Source of the DNA: Alphaproteobacteria bacterium
Lineage (GTDB): Bacteria; Pseudomonadota; Alphaproteobacteria; JAJFFI01
Direction of reading: 5' to 3'
Assembly: GCA_030066595.1 (NCBI GenBank)
Contig: JASJBI010000056.1
Coordinates: 1-35,729 of the forward strand
Length of the DNA: 35,729 nucleotides
Shown here: positions 23,421 through 31,960 of the stretch, piece after piece
Layout: each line of letters opens with the position of its first letter
Numbering within the stretch: position 1 is the stretch's first letter
The notes under the pieces: generated by a model
Databases searched by the model: none
Told to the model about the DNA's origin: nothing
What the model saw: the letters and a program-made list of their open reading frames with translations, nothing else
Translations under genes and position numbers: made by a program

Positions 23421-24474
23421 GGCGTTCGCCGCGGCGGTCGATCGTGCTATTTTCGGGCGCTGGCAGGCGCTCATGGCCGGTATCCAGGCCTACCGGCAGC
23501 ACCCCTATCGTCGCAGCTTGGCCGACCCTCCGGCCGTCTGGCAGGACGGCAGCACCCGTCTGCTCGACTATGGCGGCCCCGCCGGGGCGATCCCGCTGCT
23601 GGTGGTGCCGTCGCTGATCAATCGCTCCTATATCCTGGATCTGGCCCCTCGGCGCAGCTTCCTGCGGTTCCTGGCCGGCGAGGGGATACGGCCTCTGCTG
23701 GTGGATTGGGGCGCGCCCGGAGCGGCGGAACAGGACTTCGACCTCGAGGACTATGTCGCGGGCCGCCTGACGGCGGCACTGGATGCGGCCTTGGACCGGA
23801 CCGGCGGGCCGATCCTGCTGCTCGGCTACTGCATGGGCGGCACGTTGGCCATGGCGCTGGCACTGCGCCGACAAAGCGACGTTTCGGGGCTGGCGCTCCT
23901 GGCCACGCCGTGGGACTTCCATGCCGACAACAGCGAACAGGCGCGGGCAACCGCCGCCATCGCCGCGCCGCTGCTGCCGGCCTTCGATGGGCTGGGCCAG
24001 ATGCCGGTCGACATGTTGCAGGCCATGTTCACGGCGCTGGATCCGTTTCTCACAGTCCGCAAGTTTGCGGGGTTTGCCAGCCTCGATCCGACAGCCGGAA
24101 AGGCGCGCGAGTTCGTGGCCCTGGAGGACTGGGTCAATGATGGCGTGCCGATTACACCCGCCGTCGCGCGGGCCTGCCTGATCGGCTGGTACGGCGAAAA
24201 CCAGCCGGCGAACGGACGCTGGCAGATCGCGGGGGAGCCCGTGCTGGCGGGGGAGTTCACGCGGCCCGCACTGGTGGTGATTCCGGCCCAGGACCGGATC
24301 GTGCCGCCGGCCTCGGCGGCCGCGCTGGCGGACGCGCTGCCCGGCTGCCGCCGCATGACGGTCAAGGCCGGCCACATCGGGATGGTGGTGGGGGGCGGCG
24401 CCCGCCGCCAGGTTTGGCGGCCGGTCGCGGACTGGCTCAGAGAGACCGCGGCGACGGGCCCCGGCAAACCTTGA
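23368..24474 (+). CDS. phaC: Short class III/IV-like PHA synthase PhaC
   Basis: From TTG at 23368, preceded by GGAGG with a six-base spacer, the protein is 368 residues, the length of class III and IV synthases rather than the roughly 600 of class I. The frame is open further upstream to a GTG at 23194, but that part is out-of-frame shadow of the small gene. Motifs are PSLINRSYILDL, the synthase box GYCMGG with nucleophile Cys155, Asp309 in PAQDRIVPP and His336 in KAGHIGMVVG. The spacing closely matches the class III triad Cys149/Asp302/His331. It polymerises (R)-3-hydroxyacyl-CoA at granules. An ATG at 23473 would remove the N-terminal helix. A terminator follows. Confidence 0.88.
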   Translation: MATAAAALREDLASVPAEAFAAAVDRAIFGRWQALMAGIQAYRQHPYRRSLADPPAVWQDGSTRLLDYGGPAGAIPLLVVPSLINRSYILDLAPRRSFLRFLAGEGIRPLLVDWGAPGAAEQDFDLEDYVAGRLTAALDAALDRTGGPILLLGYCMGGTLAMALALRRQSDVSGLALLATPWDFHADNSEQARATAAIAAPLLPAFDGLGQMPVDMLQAMFTALDPFLTVRKFAGFASLDPTAGKAREFVALEDWVNDGVPITPAVARACLIGWYGENQPANGRWQIAGEPVLAGEFTRPALVVIPAQDRIVPPASAAALADALPGCRRMTVKAGHIGMVVGGGARRQVWRPVADWLRETAATGPGKP

Positions 24475-24523
24475 ATTGCCCGGCCTGAAGGCCTAAGAGT
24501 CCATGTTGCAGAGCAAAAGGGTC

Positions 24524-24545
24524 AACCCGGCCGAGGCGGGTTTTT
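24524..24545 (+). terminator. Intrinsic terminator after phaC
   Basis: AACCCG (24524-24529) pairs with CGGGTT (24537-24542) across a 7-base loop, and the T-run covers 24541-24545. It lies 49 bases after the phaC stop and 39 before the phaA start. Confidence 0.75.
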
Positions 24546-24583
24546 CCGCGCTCCGGTGTTCCAAAAACAAACGGAGACGAGTG

Positions 24584-25759
24584 ATGACTGAAGTTGTGAT
24601 CGCAGGCGCCGCCCGAACCCCTGTCGGCGCATTCAACGGCGGGCTGAGCAGCGTACCGGCGCACTATCTCGGCCAGGTTGCCATCGTCGAAGCGCTGAAG
24701 CGGGCGAAGGTTGAGCCCGGCGACGTTTCGGAGACGATCATGGGCCAGATCCTGGCCGCGGGCGCGGGACAGAACCCGGCGCGCCAGGCCGCGATCGGGG
24801 CCGGCATTCCGGTGGAGCGGACCGCTTACGGCATTAACCAACTGTGCGGCTCGGGCCTGCGCACGGTGGCGCTGGGCTACCAGGCGATCCAGCTGGGCGA
24901 CAACGATATCGTCGTCGCCGGCGGCCACGAGAGCATGAGCCAGGCGCCGCATCTGGCGCATTTGCGCAACGGCACCAAGATGGGCGACGTCAAGTTCCTG
25001 GACAGCATGCTCAAGGACGGCCTGTGGGACGCCTTCAACGGCTATCACATGGGCAACACGGCGGAAAACGTTGCCGAGAAGTGGCAGATCACCCGCGAGG
25101 AGCAGGACGAGTTCGCGGTCAACTCCCAGCGCAAGGCGGAAGAGGCCCAGAAGGGGGGCAAGTTCAGCGACGAGATCGTGCCGGTGACGATCGAGACCCG
25201 CAAGGGCGACATCGTCGTCGACACCGACGAGCATCCCAAGCATGGCGCCACCCTGGAAGGGTTGGCCAAGCTGCGTCCGGCCTTCAGCAAGGAAGGCTCG
25301 GTCACGGCCGGGAACGCCTCGGGCATCAATGACGGCGCGGCGGCCGTCGTGCTGATGACGGCGGACGAGGCGTCTAAGCGCGGCCTCGCCCCATTGGCGC
25401 GGATCGTCTCCTGGGCGACCGCCGGCGTCGATCCGGCGATCATGGGCTCGGGCCCGATCCCGGCCAGCCGCATGGCGCTCGAACGAGCCGGCTGGACCGT
25501 CGACGATCTGGACCTGGTCGAGGCCAACGAAGCGTTCGCGGCGCAGGCCTGCGCGGTCAACAAGGACCTGGGCTGGGATACCGGCAAGGTTAATGTGAAC
25601 GGCGGCGCCATCGCGCTCGGCCATCCGATCGGCGCTTCGGGGACGCGCGTTCTGGTGACCTTGCTGTACGAGATGCAGAAGCAGGACGCCAAGAAGGCGC
25701 TGGCCACCCTGTGCATCGGTGGCGGCATGGGCATCGCCATGTGCGTCTCGCGCGACTAG
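24584..25759 (+). CDS. phaA: Acetyl-CoA acetyltransferase (beta-ketothiolase) PhaA
   Basis: A 391-residue biosynthetic thiolase starting at 24584, with GGAG seven bases upstream; an upstream in-frame ATG at 24503 precedes the terminator and is not credible. It shows the thiolase triad: Cys88 in NQLCGSGLR, His347 in [14 protein letters not shown] and Cys377 in LCIGGGMG. It condenses two acetyl-CoA to acetoacetyl-CoA, the first step of PHB synthesis; the same fold also works in degradation, but the neighbourhood favours synthesis. It lies between phaC and phaB, each separated by an intrinsic terminator, so the three are not one simple operon. Confidence 0.96.
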   Translation: MTEVVIAGAARTPVGAFNGGLSSVPAHYLGQVAIVEALKRAKVEPGDVSETIMGQILAAGAGQNPARQAAIGAGIPVERTAYGINQLCGSGLRTVALGYQAIQLGDNDIVVAGGHESMSQAPHLAHLRNGTKMGDVKFLDSMLKDGLWDAFNGYHMGNTAENVAEKWQITREEQDEFAVNSQRKAEEAQKGGKFSDEIVPVTIETRKGDIVVDTDEHPKHGATLEGLAKLRPAFSKEGSVTAGNASGINDGAAAVVLMTADEASKRGLAPLARIVSWATAGVDPAIMGSGPIPASRMALERAGWTVDDLDLVEANEAFAAQACAVNKDLGWDTGKVNVNGGAIALGHPIGASGTRVLVTLLYEMQKQDAKKALATLCIGGGMGIAMCVSRD

Positions 25760-25785
25760 GAAAATCGACTTATGCGGTAATGGAG

Positions 25786-25816
25786 GGGCCGTCCCGCGGG
25801 ACGGCCCTTCTTTATT
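25786..25816 (+). terminator. Intrinsic terminator after phaA
   Basis: A perfect 10-bp stem GGGCCGTCCC/GGGACGGCCC with a GC loop is followed by TTCTTTATT. It begins 26 bases after the phaA stop. Confidence 0.9.
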
Positions 25817-25837
25817 GCCGTGGGGGCGTATTCGGCT

Positions 25838-25866
25838 TTGTCGCGCCGCGCCTGTGCGGCTACTAT
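25838..25866 (+). promoter_or_regulatory. Sigma-70-type promoter for phaB
   Basis: TTGTCG (25838-25843) and TACTAT (25861-25866) are separated by exactly 17 bases, giving a transcript start near 25873 and a leader of about 50 bases. The location just after the phaA terminator supports separate expression of phaB. Confidence 0.55.
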
Positions 25867-25922
25867 CAGATGCAATGGGGACGAAGGGCTCCAGGTGAAT
25901 CGTTAACAGGGAGGACCGACGG

Positions 25923-26648
25923 ATGGGACGTGTGGCAGTGGTGACGGGCGGCACGCGCGGGATCGGCGAGGCGATCTCGGTGGCGCTTAAGGACGAGGGC
26001 CATAGCGTGGCGGCCACCTATGCCGGCAACGATGCGGCCGCGCAGGCGTTCTCTGAAAAGACGGGCATCAAGACGTACAAGTTCGACGTTGGCAAGTTCG
26101 ACGACTGCGCCGACGCGGTGAAGCAGATCGAGGACGAGCTTGGTCCCATCGAGATCCTGGTGAACAACGCCGGGATCACCCGGGACGGCATGCTGCACAA
26201 GATGACGCCGGAGAACTGGCAGGCGGTTCTGCAGACCAACCTGGACTCCTTGTTCAACATGACCCGCAACGTCATCGACGGCATGCGCGAGCGTGGCTTC
26301 GGGCGGATCGTCAACATCAGCTCGGTCAACGGCCAGAAGGGCCAGATGGGGCAGTCGAACTACTCGGCGGCCAAGGCCGGCCTGATCGGCTTCACCAAGG
26401 CGGTGGCCCAGGAGAACGCGCGCAAGGGCATTACGGTGAACGCGGTGGCGCCCGGCTACATTGCCACCGAGATGGTCAAGGCGGTCCCCGAGGACGTGCT
26501 CAACAAACAGATCCTGCCGCTGATCCCGGTCGGCCGGCTCGGCGAGCCGGAGGAGATCGGACGCTGCGTCGCCTTCCTGGCGTCCGACGCGGCGGGCTTC
26601 ATCACAGGCTCGACAATCTCCGCGAACGGCGGGCAGTATATGTCCTAG
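25923..26648 (+). CDS. phaB: Acetoacetyl-CoA reductase PhaB
   Basis: A 241-residue short-chain dehydrogenase with the NADP-binding motif TGGTRGIG at 8-15, NNAG at 81-84, Ser134 in ISSVNGQ and the catalytic Tyr147/Lys151 in YSAAK. The VNGQKGQMGQSNYSAAKAG context is characteristic of PhaB rather than FabG. It reduces acetoacetyl-CoA to (R)-3-hydroxybutyryl-CoA with NADPH, the direct substrate of PhaC. GGGAGG at 25909-25914 is eight bases before the ATG. A strong terminator follows. Confidence 0.95.
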   Translation: MGRVAVVTGGTRGIGEAISVALKDEGHSVAATYAGNDAAAQAFSEKTGIKTYKFDVGKFDDCADAVKQIEDELGPIEILVNNAGITRDGMLHKMTPENWQAVLQTNLDSLFNMTRNVIDGMRERGFGRIVNISSVNGQKGQMGQSNYSAAKAGLIGFTKAVAQENARKGITVNAVAPGYIATEMVKAVPEDVLNKQILPLIPVGRLGEPEEIGRCVAFLASDAAGFITGSTISANGGQYMS

Positions 26649-26678
26649 TCACGGCCCGTTCGCTGTGGTCTAGTTTTC

Positions 26679-26711
26679 GCCGGCGCCCTTCGAGGGCGCC
26701 GGCTTTGTTTT
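26679..26711 (+). terminator. Intrinsic terminator after phaB
   Basis: An 11-bp perfect stem (GCCGGCGCCCT/AGGGCGCCGGC) is capped by TCG and followed by TTTGTTTT. It starts 30 bases after the phaB stop and ends the PHA cluster. Confidence 0.92.
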
Positions 26712-26733
26712 GGACTCCCTCTGGAGGTCAGCC

Positions 26734-27183
26734 ATGCCGCGGGAGTATCCGGAGCGGCCGGTGGTTGGCGTCGGCGTCATCGTCTGGCGCGATGACCAGG
26801 TGCTGCTGGTGCGCCGGGGCCGGCCGCCGCGCCAGGGCGAGTGGGCCTTGCCCGGCGGCACCCAGGACCTCGGGGAAACCGTGTTCGAGACCGCCCGTCG
26901 CGAGGTTCTGGAGGAGACCGGGATCACCGTGACGCCCACCGGCATCGTCGATGTGGTCGACTCGATCCATCGGGATCCGGACGGGCGCATCCGCTATCAC
27001 TACACCCTGGTGGATGTGGCTGCCGAGTACCTCGACGGCGAGGCAGAGGCGCGCGACGACGCGGCCGAGGTGGCCTGGGCGCGGCCCGGCGATCAGCCGG
27101 CGTTCGCCGCGTTCGATCTCTGGGACGAGACCGTTCGGGTGATCGCCCGCTCGGCCGAGCTGCGCGGCAGGCCGATGCGATGA
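26734..27183 (+). CDS. NUDIX hydrolase
   Basis: A 149-residue protein from the ATG at 26734, which has GGAGG six bases upstream; an earlier in-frame ATG at 26710 lies in the terminator tail. The NUDIX box at residues 42-64 is complete: Gly42, Glu48, Arg56-Glu57, Glu60-Glu61 and Gly63 (GETVFETARREVLEETGI). VVGVGVIVWRDDQVLLVRRG precedes it and WALPGGTQDLG leads into it. It resembles ADP-ribose pyrophosphatase/8-oxo-dGTPase-like housekeeping enzymes; the substrate is not predictable. Its stop overlaps the start of the EamA gene (ATGA), so the two are coupled. Confidence 0.9.
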   Translation: MPREYPERPVVGVGVIVWRDDQVLLVRRGRPPRQGEWALPGGTQDLGETVFETARREVLEETGITVTPTGIVDVVDSIHRDPDGRIRYHYTLVDVAAEYLDGEAEARDDAAEVAWARPGDQPAFAAFDLWDETVRVIARSAELRGRPMR

Positions 27184-28088
27184 GCGAGGCCGCGGCCACC
27201 ACGTCCGCCCCGCCGGGCGCGCTGCGCGCGACCCTGGTCGGCGGCACGGCCGTGCTGATGTGGGGCGCGCTCGCGCTTCTGACCACCTGGACCGGGCAGG
27301 TGCCGCCCTTCCAGCTGATCGCCATGGCCTTCGGCATCGCCTTCCTGCTGGCGCTGGGCAAGTGGCTCGTCGCGCGTGAGAACCCGGCCGCCCATCTGCG
27401 CCATCCGCCCGCCGCCATCGGGCTCGGCATTGCTGGCCTGTTCGGCTACCACTTCTTCTACTTCATGGCGCTGCGCAACGCGCCGGCGGTGGAGGCGAGC
27501 CTGATCGCCTTCCTCTGGCCGCTCCTGATCGTGCTGTTCTCGGCCCTCTTGCCGGGCGAGCGGCTGCGCTGGTGGCACGTGGCGGGCGGCGTCCTCGGGC
27601 TCGCCGGCGCGGCGCTCTTGGTCACCCAGGGCGGGCGCATCGAGTTCCGCGCCGAGTTCACGCTTGGCTATCTGGCGGCGCTGGCCTGCGCCTTCACCTG
27701 GTCTAGCTACTCGGTCGCCAGCCGCCGCTTCGGCGACGTGCCATCCGATACCATCGGCTGGGCCTGCGGCGCCGCGGCGGCATTGGGTGTGGTCTGCCAT
27801 CTCGTCTTCGAGGCGACGGTCTGGCCCCAGGGCGCGGAATGGCTCGCGGTGCTGGGCCTCGGCCTCGGTCCCGTGGGCGCGGCCTTCTTCGCCTGGGATC
27901 ATGGCTGCAAGCGCGGCAACATCCGGGTGCTGGGGGTATCCTCCTACGCCGCGCCCTTGATCTCGACCCTCTTGCTGATCGCCTTCGGCCAGGCCGAAGC
28001 CACCTGGATCGTCGCCGTCGCCTGCCTGTTGATCGTCGGCGGCGCTGTGCTGGCGGCGCGGGAGATGCTCCGGCGCAAAGCGGCCTGA
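27180..28088 (+). CDS. EamA/DMT-family transporter
   Basis: A 302-residue membrane protein from the ATG at 27180, overlapping the NUDIX stop by four bases; the open frame upstream is shadow. About ten hydrophobic helices form two EamA repeats, the first ending near residue 145 (VAGGVLGLAGAALLVTQGG) and the second near 290. FFYFMALRNAPAVEASLIAFLWPLL and FAWDHGCKRGN resemble YddG-type aromatic or hydrophobic amino acid exporters. Export of an amino acid or related metabolite is inferred from the family. It converges on acdS with 19 bases between. Confidence 0.87.
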   Translation: MSEAAATTSAPPGALRATLVGGTAVLMWGALALLTTWTGQVPPFQLIAMAFGIAFLLALGKWLVARENPAAHLRHPPAAIGLGIAGLFGYHFFYFMALRNAPAVEASLIAFLWPLLIVLFSALLPGERLRWWHVAGGVLGLAGAALLVTQGGRIEFRAEFTLGYLAALACAFTWSSYSVASRRFGDVPSDTIGWACGAAAALGVVCHLVFEATVWPQGAEWLAVLGLGLGPVGAAFFAWDHGCKRGNIRVLGVSSYAAPLISTLLLIAFGQAEATWIVAVACLLIVGGAVLAAREMLRRKAA

Positions 28089-28107
28089 CGCCCTCCCTCG
28101 GGATCGT

Positions 28108-29121
28108 TCAGCCGTTCCGGTAATAGTAGCTGTAGGCGTTGATGGCCGGCACGCCGCCGAGATGGGCGTAGAGCACGCGTGAGCCGGCCGGGAAGAAGCC
28201 CTTCCGGACCAGGTCGATCAGGCCCTGCATGGATTTCCCCTCGTAGACCGGGTCGGTCATCATGCCTTCCATGCGGGCCGCCAGCCGGATCGCCGCGCTG
28301 GTCTCGTCCGACGGCACCCCGTAGGCGGGGTAGGCGTAGTCGGTCTTGAGGACCACGTCGTCCGCGGTGACCTCCCGGCCAAGCCCGACCCGCTCGGCCG
28401 TGTCCTGCGCGATCCTGAGCGTCTGGGCGTGGGTCTGGTCCGGCAGCGCCGAGGCGTCGATGCCGATCACGTTGCGGGCGCGGCCGTCGGCGGCGAAGCC
28501 GACCACCATGCCGGCCTGGGTCGAACCGGTGACCGAGCAGACGACGACGTAGTCGAACCTGACGCCAAGCTCGGCCTCCTGCGCGCGCACCTCTTCGGCG
28601 AAGCCGACATAGCCGAGACCGCCGAGCGGGTGATCGGAGGCGCCTGCGGGAATGGCGTAGGGCTTGCCGCCCTTGGCCTTGACGTCTTCGAGGGCGTGCT
28701 CCCAGCTTTCCCGGATGCCGATGTCGAAGCCCTCGTCGACCAGCTCGACCTCGGCGCCCATGACCCGCGACATGAGGATATTGCCGACCCGGTCATAGAC
28801 GGCGTCGGCGATCGGCACCCAGCTCTCCTGAACCAGCCGGCATTTCATGCCGACCTTCGCCGCGACCGCCGCCACCTGGCGCGTGTGGTTGGACTGGACG
28901 CCGCCGATGGTGACCAGGGTGTCGCAGTTCTGGCGGATCGCGTCCGGCACCAGATACTCGAGCTTGCGCACCTTGTTTCCGCCGAAGGCAAGGCCGCTGT
29001 TGCAGTCCTCCCGCTTCGCATAGAGCTCCACAGCGCCTCCGAGATGGTCGGACAGCCGGCTCAGCTTTTCGATCGGCGTGGGGCCGAATGTCAGCGGATA
29101 GCGTTCGAATTTCTCGAGCAT
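28108..29121 (-). CDS. acdS: 1-aminocyclopropane-1-carboxylate deaminase AcdS
   Basis: A 337-residue PLP enzyme from the ATG at 29121, which has GGGAGG five bases upstream; the upstream in-frame ATG at 29235 lies in the divergent promoter. Residues that separate true ACC deaminases from D-cysteine desulfhydrases are present: Glu294 in [11 protein letters not shown] and Leu321 in YAHLGGVPA, one off from Glu295/Leu322 of the Pseudomonas UW4 enzyme. Lys50 in [10 protein letters not shown] is the PLP lysine and SNHTRQ supplies the Ser77 region. It degrades the plant ethylene precursor ACC to ammonia and 2-oxobutyrate. It is divergent from an Lrp-type regulator, the usual acdS-acdR arrangement. 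Confidence 0.95.
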   Translation of the reverse strand: MLEKFERYPLTFGPTPIEKLSRLSDHLGGAVELYAKREDCNSGLAFGGNKVRKLEYLVPDAIRQNCDTLVTIGGVQSNHTRQVAAVAAKVGMKCRLVQESWVPIADAVYDRVGNILMSRVMGAEVELVDEGFDIGIRESWEHALEDVKAKGGKPYAIPAGASDHPLGGLGYVGFAEEVRAQEAELGVRFDYVVVCSVTGSTQAGMVVGFAADGRARNVIGIDASALPDQTHAQTLRIAQDTAERVGLGREVTADDVVLKTDYAYPAYGVPSDETSAAIRLAARMEGMMTDPVYEGKSMQGLIDLVRKGFFPAGSRVLYAHLGGVPAINAYSYYYRNG

Positions 29122-29277
29122 GGTGGCCTCCCTCGACGACTTTTCACCCCGGGAGTCTAGCCAATCCGGGTCGAAAGGTGTTCTCGAAGTTCTGGCAAAA
29201 ACTGCAATCTGTAAGTATGATGCGTCAAAATCCAAAAGATTATTTCAGTTAATGCACAGAAGCCGAGAGGATATTTC
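29122..29277. promoter_or_regulatory. acdS-acdR divergent promoter region
   Basis: This 156-base divergent region has an AT-rich core at about 29195-29262. It holds an AATC-CAAAA-GATT dyad (29229-29241) within an A/T-rich context of the kind bound by Lrp-type regulators. In known systems AcdR and ACC control acdS through such a region; the exact operator is not defined here. Confidence 0.5.
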
Positions 29278-29742
29278 ATGCTGTCCGAGCTCGATCGCGT
29301 CGACCGTCGCATTCTCAGGCTGTTGCAGCGCGACGGCCGGCTCACCAATGCGGAGCTCGCCAAGATGGCCAACGTCAGTCCGGCGACCTGTCATCGCCGA
29401 ACCCAGAGGCTGCTCGACCAGGGGTTCATCCGCGCGGTGCGCGCGGAAATCGCCCCCGAAAGAGTCGACCGAGGCGTGCTCGCCGTCGTCGGCGTCGTGC
29501 TCGACCGCTCGACGCCCGAGAGCTTCGCCGCGTTCGAGACCGCGATCGTCAAGCTGCCCTTCGTGCTCGACTGCCATCTGGTCGCCGGCGACTTCGACTA
29601 CTTCCTCAAGATCCGGGTGCGGGACATCGCCGACTTCAGCCGCCTGCTCGGCGAGAAGCTCATCGCCGTGCCGGGCGTGCGCCAGACCCGCACCTTCTTC
29701 GTCATGAAAGAGGTGATCGACAACGCGCCGCTCGAGTTCTGA
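29278..29742 (+). CDS. acdR: Lrp/AsnC-family regulator AcdR
   Basis: A 154-residue regulator: N-terminal helix-turn-helix (about 5-60; LDRVDRRILRLLQRDGRL, NAELAKMANVSPATCHRR) and C-terminal RAM/AsnC ligand domain (about 68-150; ending LIAVPGVRQTRTFFVMKEV). Lrp-type genes divergent from acdS are the known acdR activators, which respond to ACC. GAGAGGA at about 29265 serves as the ribosome binding site. The stop lies eight bases from the end of the convergent HIT gene. Confidence 0.92.
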   Translation: MLSELDRVDRRILRLLQRDGRLTNAELAKMANVSPATCHRRTQRLLDQGFIRAVRAEIAPERVDRGVLAVVGVVLDRSTPESFAAFETAIVKLPFVLDCHLVAGDFDYFLKIRVRDIADFSRLLGEKLIAVPGVRQTRTFFVMKEVIDNAPLEF

Positions 29743-29750
29743 TCGGACCG

Positions 29751-30200
29751 CTACCGGGGCCAGCGCTCGCGCAGATCGGCGATCAGGGCGGCCCGCTGCT
29801 CATCCGTGATCTCGTTGACCGCAGCGAGGTCCGGGGCGCGGGGCCAGCCGGCATCCGCGAAGGCCGCGCCGGCGAACTCGCGGGCGCCGTCATAGCGGGG
29901 CAACACGTGAAAGTGGACGTGCGGATCGACCATCATCAGCATCAGGTAATTGATCTTCTCGAAGGCGAAGGCCGCCTTGAGGCAGGCCTCGATGTCGGCC
30001 GTCACGGTCTTGAGCCCGTCGAAGGCTTCCTGGCTGATCGCGCCGAAGGCGGTGGCCGGCTCCGTGCAGGCCAGGATGAGACTCCCGAGCGTGACCTGCT
30101 GCGGGCGCAGCAGCACGACCCAGAGCGGATAATCGGCGATCAAGGTCTCGGGGAAGCCGAACTTGGCGATCGTGGCGTTGGCGGCCTCTTGCGAACTCAT
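29751..30200 (-). CDS. HIT-family hydrolase/transferase
   Basis: A 149-residue histidine-triad protein with the motif HVHFHV (His94, His96, His98) in DPHVHFHVLPRY. The preceding LWVVLLRPQQVTLGS resembles the strand leading into HIT proteins that hydrolyse dinucleoside polyphosphates or nucleoside phosphoramidates. A purine-rich AAGGAAGGAGAG stretch lies upstream of the ATG. It is followed upstream on the same strand by the cupin, GST and DUF2059 genes, possibly one transcription unit: 42 bases separate it from the cupin stop. Substrate unknown. Confidence 0.85.
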   Translation of the reverse strand: MSSQEAANATIAKFGFPETLIADYPLWVVLLRPQQVTLGSLILACTEPATAFGAISQEAFDGLKTVTADIEACLKAAFAFEKINYLMLMMVDPHVHFHVLPRYDGAREFAGAAFADAGWPRAPDLAAVNEITDEQRAALIADLRERWPR

Positions 30201-30242
30201 TGCCCAACTCTCCTTCCTTTGGCCCCTGCGCCGGCCTGCGGC

Positions 30243-30662
30243 TCAGCCCGGCTGCCAGCCCTCCGCGGCCAACTCGAAGCCGGTGAATTCGAAGGCCGGC
30301 GAAACCGTGCAGCCCACGAGCGTCCAGTCGCCCAGGCTCTCGGCCGTCTGCCAGGCGCCGGCCGGAATAATCACTTGGGGCACCTCGGTGCCGTCGAGGT
30401 CGGACCCCAGGCGGTGCTCGTCGATCGCGCTGCCGTCGGGCGAGACGGTCAGCCGCAGCGGCGCCCCGGCATAATGGTGCCAGATCTCGGCCGCGTCGAT
30501 CCGATGCCAGCGCGAGACCTCGCCGGCGCGCAGCAGGTAGAAGATTGCCGTGCCCGCGCCCCGGGCGCCGGCCTCGCCCGTGTGCCGCCAGGTCTCCCGG
30601 TAGTGGCCGCCCTCCGGATGGGGCGCGAGGTCGAGGCGGCGGATGATCGTCTCGGCGTCCAT
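30243..30662 (-). CDS. DUF985 cupin protein
   Basis: A 139-residue single-domain cupin of the DUF985 (YML079w-like) family. The family pattern is visible in HPEGGHYRETWRH (15-27), FYLLRAGEVSRWHRIDAAEIWHHYAG (41-66) and PQVIIPAGAWQTAE. Two His/Glu-rich stretches form the expected metal or ligand pocket. The biochemical role of the family is not settled. The gene lies between the HIT and GST genes, with a gap of ten bases to the latter. Confidence 0.88.
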   Translation of the reverse strand: MDAETIIRRLDLAPHPEGGHYRETWRHTGEAGARGAGTAIFYLLRAGEVSRWHRIDAAEIWHHYAGAPLRLTVSPDGSAIDEHRLGSDLDGTEVPQVIIPAGAWQTAESLGDWTLVGCTVSPAFEFTGFELAAEGWQPG

Positions 30663-30672
30663 CGGCCGCGTG

Positions 30673-31284
30673 TCAGGACTGCGGGTCCTTCGGGATGGTG
30701 GCCTGCATGGACTCCCGCTGGGCGAAGCCCTCGTACCAGGCCGCTAGCCGCGGCCGGCCGGCACGCCAGTCATCGCCGGGAAAGCGGAAGTCGAGATAGC
30801 CGAGCCCGCAGCCCACGGCGATCTGGCCGATGGTCACGGGGCCGTCGAGCCCATCCGCCTCCCGCTCCAGCTGGTTCAGCGCCCGGTCAATGGCCGCCTT
30901 CTGCCGATCGGCCCAGGCCACCGACTGGAGTTCATCTGGCCGGCGGCCCTCCAAGAGCCGCAGCACCGCCGCATCCAGGATGCCGTCCCCGAGCGCCTGT
31001 AGCCGCAGCACCCGCCAGCGCGCCGCGCCCTCCTTCGGGAATAGCGCTGCCGTATCCGACCGGCTGTCCAGGTACTCGCAGATCACGGGTGAATCGAACA
31101 AGACGTCGCCTTCGTCGGTGATCAGCGCCGGCACCTTGCCGAGCGGATTGCTGGCGCCGAGGTCGGTCTCCGCGGCCCATGGATCGGTCTGAACGCGTTC
31201 GATCTGGTCGGCCAGCCCAGTCTCTACGGCGGTGACGCTGACCTTTCGGACATAGGGTGAGGTGGGCGAGTATCTCAGTTTCAT
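30673..31284 (-). CDS. Glutathione S-transferase family protein
   Basis: A 203-residue GST starting at the ATG at 31284; the open frame continues upstream to 31518 but that part is shadow of the DUF2059 gene. The N-terminal thioredoxin-fold domain (1-80) has MKLRYSPTSPYVRKV with the glutathione-contacting serine, the cis-proline segment NPLGKVPAL and the DSPVICEYLD that replaces the usual ES motif. An all-helical C-terminal domain follows (to 203), with the N-capping-type DGPVTIGQIAVGCGLGYLDFR. It is a stress or detoxification-type GST; substrate unknown. It sits 64 bases downstream of the DUF2059 gene. Confidence 0.9.
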   Translation of the reverse strand: MKLRYSPTSPYVRKVSVTAVETGLADQIERVQTDPWAAETDLGASNPLGKVPALITDEGDVLFDSPVICEYLDSRSDTAALFPKEGAARWRVLRLQALGDGILDAAVLRLLEGRRPDELQSVAWADRQKAAIDRALNQLEREADGLDGPVTIGQIAVGCGLGYLDFRFPGDDWRAGRPRLAAWYEGFAQRESMQATIPKDPQS

Positions 31285-31348
31285 CTTTGCGATCCCGTCT
31301 CGAAACTGTTGCTGCGGTGCGGACACTTTGTCCGCGGGGAGATGGTGG

Positions 31349-31837
31349 TTAGATCTTATAGCCCAGCTTCCGCAGGCGCACCTTGATCCGTTCAACCGCG
31401 CGGCTACCGACCTGCCGGCCCCATTGCTGGCCCAGCAGCACGCCGGCGCGACTGATTTCGGGAATTTTGGACCGCATCTTCTGCCCGACGGGGCTTTGCC
31501 AGAAGTCCAGCAGCGCACGGATCTCGTCGTGGGTGAAGGCCGTCATGTAGATCGGGACCATCGCGTTGTAGAACTCGTCCCGGGAGTCCCGGAACTCCGC
31601 GATCATCTCCTCCTCGACGATCCGCAGATGCTCCGGCGGCATGCCGGGAACCATCCTCGAGAACACCGACACGCCCTGTTTCACCATCTGTGGGATCATG
31701 GACGTGACGAATCCGTCGGTGCCGGAGGCGGATAAGAGCTTGACGATATCGGTCCGCTTCTGGGTGTCGTCGGCTGCCGCCGGTGCCGACTGCAGAAGGA
31801 CAATACCGATAAGTGCCAGCGCGAACAGCTTGGCCAT
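31349..31837 (-). CDS. Exported DUF2059 protein
   Basis: A 162-residue protein with a clear signal peptide (MAKLFALALIGIVLLQSAPAAA, cleavage near residue 22) and a helical DUF2059 domain. TAFTHDEIRALLDFWQSPVGQKM is the recognisable segment. It would be periplasmic, of unknown function. AAAGG nine bases upstream serves as the ribosome binding site. Upstream, at 31849, CTTTAAGTAATTGTGAAAC gives an imperfect TTAA-N7-TGAA, not a convincing CtrA box. It leads the GST-cupin-HIT minus-strand series and is divergent from the methyltransferase at 31961. Confidence 0.87.
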   Translation of the reverse strand: MAKLFALALIGIVLLQSAPAAADDTQKRTDIVKLLSASGTDGFVTSMIPQMVKQGVSVFSRMVPGMPPEHLRIVEEEMIAEFRDSRDEFYNAMVPIYMTAFTHDEIRALLDFWQSPVGQKMRSKIPEISRAGVLLGQQWGRQVGSRAVERIKVRLRKLGYKI

Positions 31838-31960
31838 GGCTCGCGACCTTTAAGTAATTGTGAAACCCACTCCCTCGTAGACTTGTAGCATGTTCTCGCG
31901 TCGCCTTCGCTAATGGCGTCGTGGGAGGAACCTGATCTCCGCCGTGCTAGACTCAAGGCC

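Noticed and set aside
26841..27179. Upstream extension of the EamA transporter frame
   Set aside because: It overlaps the NUDIX box in another frame; the coupled ATGA start at 27180 gives normal length.
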